NCBI GenBank assembly: GCA_033855775.1
Contig: JAWVFT010000023.1
Location: forward strand, 1-64,000
Source: DASVTR01 sp033855775
Lineage (GTDB): Bacteria > Acidobacteriota > Blastocatellia > Pyrinomonadales > Pyrinomonadaceae
Reading direction: 5' to 3'
Length of the DNA stretch: 64,000 bases
Part shown: positions 41,125 through 49,132 of the stretch, piece after piece
Position numbering within the stretch: the stretch's first letter is position 1
Layout: each line of letters begins with the position of its first letter
The notes under the pieces: generated by a model
What the model saw: the letters and a program-made list of their open reading frames with translations, nothing else
The model's database searches: none
Told to the model about the DNA's origin: nothing
Program-made: the position numbers and the translations under genes

Positions 41125-43917
41125 CTATCGCTTGGTGTTCTCAACGCTCGTCGCCAGCACGTCGTTGAGGGCGCAGATGGCGACGCGCTTCGGCATTTGC
41201 GGCAAGACCAGATTCTTCAAGTCCACGGAGGAATTGCCGGTGATGGCCGCCGCGCCGAGCCGCGCCCAACCTTTGCCGAAATCAACATAGACGGGCACCA
41301 GCATGCCGAAATTAGCCGAGACGCCAGCCTGCGTGATTTTCCCGTTGAGGACGGCTTTGCCGCCGCCGCCGTCCGCAAGCGAATATTCAAATTTGTAACT
41401 GGGAACTTCCGTTCCGTAAACCCATTGGTTGAAGAACCAGTCGAGCCGCTTGTTGTTGTCCAGGTCCATCGAGGGCAGCATGTGCTTTTCGATGGCGCGC
41501 TTGAAATCTTCGGTCGAGATGTCCTGATTGAAATGCGTCTTGATGAAGTCGGTCATCATCTCGCGAAACTTCGCGTCGCCGGTCTGCCGGTCGTACATCA
41601 TCATTCGAACCATGTGCAGGATGTACGCGCCCTTCGGATAGACGAGGAGTTGATAGGCCGCCTGCGTCTTGCTGTTGCTCAGGCGAAAGCCCTGCGTGAC
41701 CGGCCCGATGGTGTAAGGCTTGATGCCTTTGGTGGCGGGCGAGGCGTCGATGATGCGGTGGCGCTGGTCTTCCCAGAACTCCGTGAACTTGCCCATGTCC
41801 TGACGAACGTACTGGACATAGAGCGAAGTGGAAAACTCCGCGAAGCCTTCGCTCATCCACTGGTCGTGATAGCTGCGCCAGCCGACCATGTGGCCCCACC
41901 ATTGATGCGCGACCTCGTGCGGCCCGACGTAGCGCCAGAAGTTGTCTGTGCCGCCGCGCACGCCGAACAGTTGTGTGCGCTGCGTCGAATCGAGAAAGGC
42001 CGTGTAGGGCATGAAGACCAACGTGGGCCACGCTTGACCGAAATTTCCGGCGGGCTGCTGCGTCATGGCGATGCGCGTGTAGGGCAGCTTGCCGAAGTAG
42101 GCCGTGTAGATGCGCGTCGCGTTCATCGCTTCGTTAAGAGCCGTTCCGCCCATGCTCGAAGTAGAGATGGAGCCGAGCGTCGTTTGCGTCTGCTCGCCGC
42201 GATTCTCCGCTTCCTGAATCGCCAACTGGATAGCCTTCAATTGGTCCGGCACTTCTTCGTTGGCGTAAAACTCAAGGCCGAGGCCGGTGTCTTTGTCGGC
42301 CAAATCTTTGCGTTTGAACTTGCCGTAGTTGAAGCCTGCGACGGCCAGTTCCGTCGGCGCGCTCGTCCACTTGGCAACCTTCTGGTCGCCGTCCAGCGTC
42401 TCCGGCGTGGAGAGCGCGCCCGTGCCGACGAAGGTGTAGCTCTTGGGATAGCGGAAGGTGAAATCGAAGATGGCGCGGTCGCCAAACTGCGTGCCGCCGT
42501 TTGAAGGGTACCAGGACTCGCGCGGGATGAGGATGAAGTTACCGCCGCCCGAATCTCTGAGCGCGCCTTCGCCTTCATACTGCACGGTCACTTTGTAGTC
42601 TTTCCCCTTCTCCAAACCCTGCGGAAAGATGACGGCGAAGTTGGCGTCCTCGTCCTTGTTCTCCTGTATGAAGTTTAGCTCGTGGCCCGCTTCGTCCTGC
42701 ACGCCTTTGACGCGCAGCGTGCGGAAGAGGTCGAAGGGCAGCACGCGCTCGCCGCCGATGAGGGCGCGAAACGTCACGCGGTCGGACGCGCTAATCTTGG
42801 TGCCGCGAATCGCGCCGTCAATCTCGTGATGCGTGATGTCGAAAGAGCGCGTGTCCTGCGAACTGTTGGCGACGCCCTTCGGGTATTCGTCCGCGAGGTG
42901 AAACGATGTCCAGATGCCGCCGTCCGTGTCGCCGTAGCTCAACAGCGCGACCTCTTCGGGCGACACCAGCGGCAGCCCCAAAGGGTCAACCATGTAGAGA
43001 ATCTTGCCGAAGCGATTGCCGTTGATGAAGGTCAGAAAATAGCCGTTGCGTTCCGTCGCGTAGAGGTCTGCGAGGGTGCGCAACTCCAGATTGAAGAGGC
43101 GCAACTCTTTGCGCAGGAGCGTCTCTTTGTCGCGGTATAAATCGCGCGCGCGCGCAGCCTGCGCTCCGCCCGTCGTCATCTTCGCGTTGGGCGAAGCTTT
43201 GATTTCGTCAAACGTCTTGTCCGTGAATCTGATGACGAGTTGCGAGAACTGGTCGCGATAGGCTGGCTCCTTCGTGAAGATGGAGATGGCGCTCTGCTCC
43301 ACGGCGGTCGGCGGCTGAAGCGAGACTTCGCCTTCGCCGATGAAGACCGCGCCGGTCGTGTGGCCTTCGACCGGGGCCAGAAAATAGAGTTCGCCGCTGC
43401 GCAGGGTGAAGGTGGCGGCGTCGCGTTTGAGCACGAGGTTGGTGACGTTTGCGACATTGCCGCCGAAGACATCCTGACTCGTCGAACGCTGGCGCAGTTG
43501 CGTGTAGAGCGGGTCTGTGTTGCCCTTCATGCCGCTCGCGCTGATTGTCACGCCCGTCTCTGCGGTTAGCGTTATCTCCAAAGCCACGTCGAGCGTCGCG
43601 GGCTTGCCCTCCGTCACGTTGACGTTCTCGCGCTTTGCGACGGCGAAGCCTTTGGCCGCGATGGTCACGACGTAGACGCCAGCCGGAAGATTCTCAATCT
43701 TGTAGCGGCCCTGCTGGTCTGTCGTCGTCGTAAACTTTTGATCGGTGGCCTGAGCCACGACCGTCACGCTCGCGCCGACGACCAGCGCGCCCTTCGGGTC
43801 TGTGACGGCGCCGCTCAGGCTGCCGCCCGCCGCCACTACTGCGCGGGCCAGCGCAAACGGCGCGGCCAACATGAGCAGCAACGCGATAATCAGGGGAACT
43901 CGTTTTTGATAAAGCAT
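41125..43917 (-). CDS. Secreted M1 aminopeptidase with carboxypeptidase-regulatory-like domain
   Basis: 930 residues. Signal peptide VPLIIALLLMLAAPFALARAVVAAGG, then a CarboxypepD_reg-like beta-sandwich (GSLSGAVTDPKGALVVGASVTVVAQATDQKFTTTTDQQGRYKIENLPAGVYVVTIAAKGF). The C-terminal half is an M1 metallopeptidase with an intact zinc motif YVGPHEVAHQWWGHMVGWRSYHDQWMSEGFAEFSTSLYVQY (HEVAH at 41905-41919 plus the distal Glu). It likely trims peptides in the periplasm. The ATG at 43917 is chosen over a TTG three codons upstream. The last residues NTKR and the stop abut a period-8 array. Confidence 0.9.
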   Translation of the reverse strand: MLYQKRVPLIIALLLMLAAPFALARAVVAAGGSLSGAVTDPKGALVVGASVTVVAQATDQKFTTTTDQQGRYKIENLPAGVYVVTIAAKGFAVAKRENVNVTEGKPATLDVALEITLTAETGVTISASGMKGNTDPLYTQLRQRSTSQDVFGGNVANVTNLVLKRDAATFTLRSGELYFLAPVEGHTTGAVFIGEGEVSLQPPTAVEQSAISIFTKEPAYRDQFSQLVIRFTDKTFDEIKASPNAKMTTGGAQAARARDLYRDKETLLRKELRLFNLELRTLADLYATERNGYFLTFINGNRFGKILYMVDPLGLPLVSPEEVALLSYGDTDGGIWTSFHLADEYPKGVANSSQDTRSFDITHHEIDGAIRGTKISASDRVTFRALIGGERVLPFDLFRTLRVKGVQDEAGHELNFIQENKDEDANFAVIFPQGLEKGKDYKVTVQYEGEGALRDSGGGNFILIPRESWYPSNGGTQFGDRAIFDFTFRYPKSYTFVGTGALSTPETLDGDQKVAKWTSAPTELAVAGFNYGKFKRKDLADKDTGLGLEFYANEEVPDQLKAIQLAIQEAENRGEQTQTTLGSISTSSMGGTALNEAMNATRIYTAYFGKLPYTRIAMTQQPAGNFGQAWPTLVFMPYTAFLDSTQRTQLFGVRGGTDNFWRYVGPHEVAHQWWGHMVGWRSYHDQWMSEGFAEFSTSLYVQYVRQDMGKFTEFWEDQRHRIIDASPATKGIKPYTIGPVTQGFRLSNSKTQAAYQLLVYPKGAYILHMVRMMMYDRQTGDAKFREMMTDFIKTHFNQDISTEDFKRAIEKHMLPSMDLDNNKRLDWFFNQWVYGTEVPSYKFEYSLADGGGGKAVLNGKITQAGVSANFGMLVPVYVDFGKGWARLGAAAITGNSSVDLKNLVLPQMPKRVAICALNDVLATSVENTKR

Positions 43918-43926
43918 TATTTTCAA

Positions 43927-44312
43927 ACCTCAGATGTGAAGAGCAAAACTCATGGATGAGCAGCCTGAATGGTTAATCTGTTCGGGGGAACTACAAACAG
44001 CCGGAGCCGCGCGCCTGGCTTCAATTCCGGCAAGCGTGCGGCGAGCAGCGGGCGCGATTGATTTAACTGACGGCGCGAATTGAACGCGCCCCTGCTGTTG
44101 GCGATTCGAGACTACAACTTTCGCTCACGACTGACGGGAATAGTTTATGAATGCGGGCGAGACTCGAACCGGGCGACCTGCGACGCGACGGGTATTATTT
44201 CGGTCGGAAGCATTGCCTGTCAAGCGACCGGGCGCGGTTGTCAACTGCACGCGGGGCGTGTCATTCTGAGGCTTCCCATGAGGTTCTCGGGCAGAAGGAA
44301 GAGATTCGCGCG
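43927..44312. other. Intergenic region, no gene seen
   Basis: It contains a GGGCGCG/CGCGCCC stem (about 44048-44089) and a short tRNA T-arm-like fragment on the minus strand (44151-44185) that cannot be completed to a tRNA. Promoters for the divergent M1 and ttcA genes should lie here. Confidence 0.4.
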
Positions 44313-45167
44313 ATGTATGTTGAGAGCAGGATGAAGACGAAGTTGCTGCGCCGGATGGGCGAGGCCATCAAAGATTTCGGGATGATTGAGGACGGCGACC
44401 GCTTGATGGTCTGCCTGTCGGGCGGCAAGGACAGCTACACGCTGCTCGATTTGCTGCTCGACGTGAAAGAGCGCGCGCCCGTTCGCTTCGACGTGCTGGC
44501 CGTCAATTTAGACCAGAAGCAGCCGGGCTTTCCGGCGCACGTCCTGCCGGAATACTTGAAGGGTCACAACGTTCCGTTTCGCATCGTCGAGCGCGACACC
44601 TACTCAATCGTCAAGCGGCTCGTTCCCGAAGGCAAGACGTACTGCGCCGTCTGCTCGCGGCTGCGGCGCGGCATTCTCTACAACATCGCCGTCGAGGAAG
44701 GCTGCACTAAAATCGCGCTCGGCCATCACGCCGACGACATCATCACGACCTTTCTGCTCAACCTCTTCTTCGTCGGCTCGCTCAAAGCGATGCCGCCCAT
44801 CCTGCGCTCAACCGACGGGCGCAACACAGTCATCCGCCCGCTCGCCTACTGCCGCGAGACGGACATCGCGGAGTTTGCCGCCGAAAAGAGTTTCCCGATT
44901 ATCCCTTGCGACTTGTGCGGCTCGCAGACGACGCTCAAGCGAGCGCGCGTCAAGCGTCTGATTGCCGAACTGGAAAAAGAGATTCCGCACATCCGCAGTT
45001 CTATGTTGACGGCCCTCGGCAACGCCGTGCCGTCGCACTTGCTCGACCCCGCTCTCTTCGACTTTAAGCGGCTCGCGCCCGCCGTGGGCGACGTGGAAGC
45101 GGAACTCGACATGGCCGTCGGCCACGTGGATGAAGCAGTCGGCCCGACGCTCGTTTCGATTGCTTGA
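44313..45167 (+). CDS. ttcA: tRNA 2-thiocytidine-type sulfurtransferase (TtcA family)
   Basis: 284 residues. The N-type ATP pyrophosphatase P-loop SGGKDS (residues 36-41, LMVCLSGGKDSYTLLDLLL) is followed by PFRIVERDTYSIVKRLVPEGKTYCAVCSRLRRGILYNIAVEEG with the CxxC that binds the Fe-S cluster, and ALGHHADDIITTFLLNLF. TtcA thiolates C32 of certain tRNAs. The ATG at 44313 has AGGAAGAG nine bases upstream. It is preferred to an upstream frame whose first 54 residues show no homology. Twelve bases after its stop a hypothetical gene begins, so the two are probably co-transcribed. Confidence 0.9.
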   Translation: MYVESRMKTKLLRRMGEAIKDFGMIEDGDRLMVCLSGGKDSYTLLDLLLDVKERAPVRFDVLAVNLDQKQPGFPAHVLPEYLKGHNVPFRIVERDTYSIVKRLVPEGKTYCAVCSRLRRGILYNIAVEEGCTKIALGHHADDIITTFLLNLFFVGSLKAMPPILRSTDGRNTVIRPLAYCRETDIAEFAAEKSFPIIPCDLCGSQTTLKRARVKRLIAELEKEIPHIRSSMLTALGNAVPSHLLDPALFDFKRLAPAVGDVEAELDMAVGHVDEAVGPTLVSIA

Positions 45168-45179
45168 AGAGAATGACGA

Positions 45180-46073
45180 ATGACGGCTGCCGCTAAAAAA
45201 CGAGAGCTTGACTTCACAGCCTTTCCGCCCAACACGGTCACGGAATACTCGACGCTGCTCTGTCTCGCCTGCATCTTCGATTTGTTCACGGCCCAACTCG
45301 GCCTCGCCCCGCGTACGGCCTACTCCGAAATCAAACGCTACGCTCCGACGATTGACGAACTGACCGCGCCCGTGCGCGCCCGCCCCTTTTTCGAGAGCGC
45401 GGACAAGCATCCGCGTTGTCCTTACTGCGACTCCACGAAACGCTGGCACGCGCGCCTCGACATCTATCGCATCGAAAGCGGCAAGGCGACGGATGCAGCG
45501 CGCCGCTCGCTTGTCAAAACGTTGCCGAAGACGGACGAGCAGTTTCAGATTATCGAACTCAAGTCTGACCGCCGCACAGTCTTCTTCGAGTGGCTCGACG
45601 CGCTCGGCGGCCGTCTGGATTTTGAGTCGGAGACGTGGTTGATTGAAGCGACGCGCGCCTTTCTGGAAAGAGTCGAGCCGAAGACCGATTGGGCCGAAGC
45701 TTTCGAGAACCTGCGCGCCGTCCGCCGCTCGCATCGTCTGGCCGAAGGTTGGGAGCGCGACGGCTCAAGGCTCTTTCTCGCGCCCGCGCTCTACGATGAC
45801 GCGCTGCTCGTGCAGTATCTCGTCAGCCGCAAACACCTGACGGGCGGACGCACGCTCGAAGGCCGCCTCACGCTCGTCGAGCTAATTCGTCGCCTGCGCT
45901 ACAGCGGCCATCTCAAGGCGCAGGGCATCACCGAAGGCGACCAGTTCGAGACGCTGGAAAAAATCATAGAGCATTTGACGGGCGGCGAGGGCGCGCTGAA
46001 GTTGTACTACATCCTTGACCGCCGCGATTTTCTGGACAAGGTGAAGACGGTCTACGCGCGCTACGCGGCGTGA
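45180..46073 (+). CDS. Hypothetical protein with CPYC zinc motif, paired with ttcA
   Basis: 297 residues, soluble. An N-terminal helical segment (FPPNTVTEYSTLLCLACIFDLFTAQLGLAPRTAYSEIKRYAPTIDEL) is followed by HPRCPYCDSTKRWHARLDIYRIESGK, a two-cysteine zinc or redox motif. The rest is helical (RAFLERVEPKTDWAEAFENLRAVRRSHRLAEGWERDGSRLFLAPALYDDALLVQYLVSRKHLTGGRTLEGRLTLVELIRRLRYSGHLKAQ). It is not a family I recognise. Adjacent to ttcA with 12-bp spacing, it may help the tRNA thiolation or sulfur relay; this is inference. Confidence 0.65.
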   Translation: MTAAAKKRELDFTAFPPNTVTEYSTLLCLACIFDLFTAQLGLAPRTAYSEIKRYAPTIDELTAPVRARPFFESADKHPRCPYCDSTKRWHARLDIYRIESGKATDAARRSLVKTLPKTDEQFQIIELKSDRRTVFFEWLDALGGRLDFESETWLIEATRAFLERVEPKTDWAEAFENLRAVRRSHRLAEGWERDGSRLFLAPALYDDALLVQYLVSRKHLTGGRTLEGRLTLVELIRRLRYSGHLKAQGITEGDQFETLEKIIEHLTGGEGALKLYYILDRRDFLDKVKTVYARYAA

Positions 46074-46082
46074 GAGAAAGAA

Positions 46083-46214
46083 GAGACGCGGAGACGCGGG
46101 GACACGGCGACGCGGCGAAGAACTATTCACAGTCATCTTGACGAGTCAGCACGCTCTTGCTTTATCGCCGCTTCTCCGCGTCGCCGTGTCCCCACGTCGT
46201 CATTTCCCCGCGTC
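46083..46214. repeat. Period-8 array overlapping the GNAT gene's end
   Basis: GACGCGGA GACGCGGG GACACGGC GACGCGGC on the left, TCTCCGC GTCGCCGT GTCCCCAC GTCGTC on the right. The right arm runs into the last codons of the minus-strand acetyltransferase, so its final residues (KDAGK) are repeat-encoded. Confidence 0.75.
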
Positions 46215-46766
46215 CTTGCTTTCTTCAAAGTCTTCGGCCACGAGCGAGTAGAGCACGGCGTCGCGCGGTTGGCCGTTAATCAACAGCCGCTTGCGGAGCA
46301 CGCCTTCGCGTGTGGCTCCGGCCTTTTCCGCCGCGCGCTGGCTCGCGCCGTTGCCGGTGGCCGCGACAATCTCAAGCCGTTGAAAGCCCAGTTCACGAAA
46401 GCCGAAGCGCGCAATCAAGCGCGTCGCGGCGGACGCCACGCCGCGCTTCGTCGCGCTCGACCTGACCCAGTAGCCAAGGTTCGCCATTTGATACTCGCGC
46501 CTGATGACGTTCAAGCCGACGCTGCCTAGAAAAGCTTTTGTGCGCGCGTCCATGATGGCGAAGGTGTAGGCTTGGTCTGTGCTCCAATTGTCGGGGACGG
46601 TAGCGATGAAGGCGACCGTCTCATCGCGCGCGTAGCCCGCATGACACCACTGCATCCAAGGCGCGAGTTCGTTGATGGATTCGCGCACGGCCTCGAACAC
46701 GGCGTCAACGTCGTCCGCGCCGACGGGACGAATCGTAATGTTGCCGTCGGTCAGTTCAGTTTCCAT
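46200..46766 (-). CDS. GNAT acetyltransferase (RimL-like)
   Basis: 188 residues. A RimJ/RimL-type GNAT fold is shown by TIRPVGADDVDAVFEAVRESINELAPWMQWCHAGYARDETVAFI, MANLGYWVRSSATKRGVASAATRLIARFGFRELGFQRLEIVAATGNGASQRAAEKAGATREGVLRKRLLINGQPRDAVLYSLVAEDF with the acetyl-CoA site TKRGVAS. It transfers acetyl to an amino group; the substrate could be a ribosomal protein N-terminus or a small amine. It is third in an operon with another GNAT and nadE (24-bp gap). Confidence 0.85.
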   Translation of the reverse strand: METELTDGNITIRPVGADDVDAVFEAVRESINELAPWMQWCHAGYARDETVAFIATVPDNWSTDQAYTFAIMDARTKAFLGSVGLNVIRREYQMANLGYWVRSSATKRGVASAATRLIARFGFRELGFQRLEIVAATGNGASQRAAEKAGATREGVLRKRLLINGQPRDAVLYSLVAEDFEESKDAGK

Positions 46767-46790
46767 AATCTCTCTTGCGCGGCTTTCATC

Positions 46791-47396
46791 TCAAGACACG
46801 TCGCCGGGTTGCAAGCGCGCGTTGGTCAAGGAAGTCAGCACGTGGTCGCGCCACTGGCCCGCGATTAAAAGATAGTCGCGCGCGTAGCCTTCGACCGTGA
46901 AGCCCAAACGCCTGAGCAGTTGCCCGCTCCGCTCGTTGGCCGGCACGTAGTTGGCCATAATCCTGTGCAGCTTTAAGTCTGCGAAGGCATACTCGATGGC
47001 CGCCGTTAAAGCCTCGCGCATCAGCCCGCGCCCTTCGTCGCGCGCCCCTATGCTGTAGCCCAGATAGCACGCCTGAAACGCGCCGCGCACGAAGTTTGAA
47101 AAATTACAGACGCCGACGACGCGCCCCAACGGCTCGTCGCGCGCGTTGATGACAAGCTGCAAGGATTGGCCTTGCTCAAATTCCGTGCGCGCTCTGGTGA
47201 GACGCTCGCGCCAGTAAGCCTCCGTGTAGAAACCGGGCGGCAGCAGCGGCGACCAGGGCGCTAGATGCTCGCGGTTCTCTTCAAAGTAAAGAAGCATCTG
47301 CGGCGCGGCGTCCGGCTGTGGCAGCGTCAACAGGAGCCGCTCCGTTTTGATAACGGGAAAGGCGTTCGCGTTCATCGCCATCTCTTCATCCTTCAA
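46791..47396 (-). CDS. GNAT acetyltransferase (RimJ-like)
   Basis: 201 residues. IKTERLLLTLPQPDAAPQMLLYFEENREHLAPWSPLLPPGFYTEAYWRERL matches RimJ, the S5 N-terminal alanine acetyltransferase. GAFQACYLGYSIGARDEGRGLMREALTAAIEYAFADLKLHRIMANYVPANERSGQLLRRLGF gives the acetyl-CoA loop. Only 9 bp separate it from the end of nadE, so it is co-transcribed with it. The start may be one of three in-frame ATGs within the first seven codons. Confidence 0.85.
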   Translation of the reverse strand: MKDEEMAMNANAFPVIKTERLLLTLPQPDAAPQMLLYFEENREHLAPWSPLLPPGFYTEAYWRERLTRARTEFEQGQSLQLVINARDEPLGRVVGVCNFSNFVRGAFQACYLGYSIGARDEGRGLMREALTAAIEYAFADLKLHRIMANYVPANERSGQLLRRLGFTVEGYARDYLLIAGQWRDHVLTSLTNARLQPGDVS

Positions 47397-47405
47397 GCTG
47401 CGGCG

Positions 47406-49058
47406 TCATGGCTGGCGGCGGTAACGATGCGTGATGGGGCGGCGGCGACCGATGCCGATGGCGTTCTTCGAGATGATGAGCGTCGGCGGCAGTTGGCGCC
47501 GCTTGAACTCGTTGGCGGGCGATTCGACGCGGTTCAGCAAATCATAGACGAGTGCGGCGTCGTGGCCCGCGTTGATGATCTCTTCGGGCGTCGCCTTCTG
47601 CTCGAAGTAGAGTTGGAGCACGGGGTCTAAGCGGTCGTAAGGCGGCAGGCTTTGGTCGTCAAACTGTCCGGGCGCGAGTTCGGCTGAAGGACGCTTTTCG
47701 ATAATCGAGCGCGGGATAATCTCGCTCTCGCGGTTGAAGTGGCGGGCCAGCTGGTAGACTTCGGTTTTCAACACGTCGCCTAAGACGGCGAGGCCGCCGT
47801 TCGTGTCGCCGTAGAGCGTGCAGTAGCCGAGGGCGAGTTCGGACTTGTTGCCGGTCGAGAGCAGCAATCGTCCCTCGTTGTTCGAGATGGTCATCAGGAT
47901 GTTGCCGCGCAGGCGCGATTGCAGATTCTCCGCCGCCAGCGACGCGCCGCCCGCCGTGGGCTTCGCCAGATTAAGCTCCGCCGTCAGGACATCGAAGGCC
48001 GCGTTGATTGGATGCTCGACGGTCTTCATGCCGAGTTGGCGTGCGAGCGCGAGCGAATCATCGACGCTGCCGCGCGAGGAATAGGGCGAAGGCATCATTA
48101 CGGCCAGCACATTTTCGGAGCCGAGGGCTTCGCAGGCGAGCGCGGCCACGACCGCCGAATCAATGCCGCCGGAGAGTCCGAGCACCGCGCTCTGGAAGCG
48201 ATTCTTGAAAGCGTAGTCCTGAATGCCAAGGACGAGGGCTTGATGAATCGTCTCTATATCGTCGCCGGGAAGACAACGCTCGTCCGAGACGCCGCAGTCC
48301 AGGTCAACCGTGGCGAAGAACTCTTCAAACGGCGGCGCCTGCATAATTATCCTGCCTTCGCAATCGGCGACGATTGAAGCGCCATCGAAGATAATGCCGT
48401 CGTTGGCTCCGACGAGATTGACGAAGACGATGGGCAGGCCCGCGGCCTTTGCGCGATGCGACACCATCGAGCAACGCTGGCCCATCTTGCCTTTGTTGAA
48501 GGGCGAGGCGTTGATGGAGACGAGCACGCTCGCGCCCATCTCTATCAACTCGTCCGCCGGGTCGTGCGCGTAGAGTCGCTCCTTCCAGTAGGTCTTGTCG
48601 TTCCAGAAGTCTTCGCAGATGGAGACGCCGAGACGGTTGCTGCCGAGCGGAAAGAGATGACGCACGCGCGACGGCTCGAAGTAGCGCGGGTCGTCGAAGA
48701 CATCGTATTCGGGCAGCAGCGTCTTGTCGGCGTAGCCCAGAAGCTCGCCGTTGCGAATCACCGCCGCAGAGTTATAGAGCCTGCGCCCCGCCGTCTCTTC
48801 AGTCGGTCGCACGGTTCCGACCACCGCCGTCAGCCCCGCGCTCGCCTTGATAATCTCTTCGAGCGGCGAGAGGACGTTGCGCACAACGTCGCGGTCTAAA
48901 AACCAGTCGAACGACATGTAGCCCTGCACAGCCGTCTCCGGCAGCACAACGAGGTCGCTCCTATCGCGCCGCGCCCGCTCAAAGGCGCGCAGGATGCTCG
49001 CCGTGTTGCCTTCATAATCGCCGTTCGTCGTATTGATTTGCCCGATGGTGACACGCAT
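47406..49058 (-). CDS. nadE: Glutamine-dependent NAD+ synthetase
   Basis: 550 residues. The N-terminal nitrilase-type amidase domain (MRVTIGQINTTNGDYEGN, LVVLPETAVQGY, Cys in LGVSICEDFWND) releases ammonia from glutamine. The C-terminal synthetase has the ATP P-loop LGLSGGIDSAVVAALACEALG, MPSPYSSRGSVDDSLALARQLGM and LSTGNKSELALGYCTLYGDTNGGLAVLGDVLKT. It converts nicotinic acid adenine dinucleotide to NAD+. Two GNAT genes follow directly on the same strand. Confidence 0.94.
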   Translation of the reverse strand: MRVTIGQINTTNGDYEGNTASILRAFERARRDRSDLVVLPETAVQGYMSFDWFLDRDVVRNVLSPLEEIIKASAGLTAVVGTVRPTEETAGRRLYNSAAVIRNGELLGYADKTLLPEYDVFDDPRYFEPSRVRHLFPLGSNRLGVSICEDFWNDKTYWKERLYAHDPADELIEMGASVLVSINASPFNKGKMGQRCSMVSHRAKAAGLPIVFVNLVGANDGIIFDGASIVADCEGRIIMQAPPFEEFFATVDLDCGVSDERCLPGDDIETIHQALVLGIQDYAFKNRFQSAVLGLSGGIDSAVVAALACEALGSENVLAVMMPSPYSSRGSVDDSLALARQLGMKTVEHPINAAFDVLTAELNLAKPTAGGASLAAENLQSRLRGNILMTISNNEGRLLLSTGNKSELALGYCTLYGDTNGGLAVLGDVLKTEVYQLARHFNRESEIIPRSIIEKRPSAELAPGQFDDQSLPPYDRLDPVLQLYFEQKATPEEIINAGHDAALVYDLLNRVESPANEFKRRQLPPTLIISKNAIGIGRRRPITHRYRRQP

Positions 49059-49132
49059 GGCTCTGATTTTATCACCGATTCATCGTTTGCCGATTATCAT
49101 TTGACGACTGCCGTTTATCATTCGCAGACGCC

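Noticed and set aside
44151..44185. tRNA-like T-arm on the minus strand (GACTCGAACC)
   Set aside because: The T-loop motif is present, but the T-stem does not pair and no anticodon or acceptor stem can be built around it.
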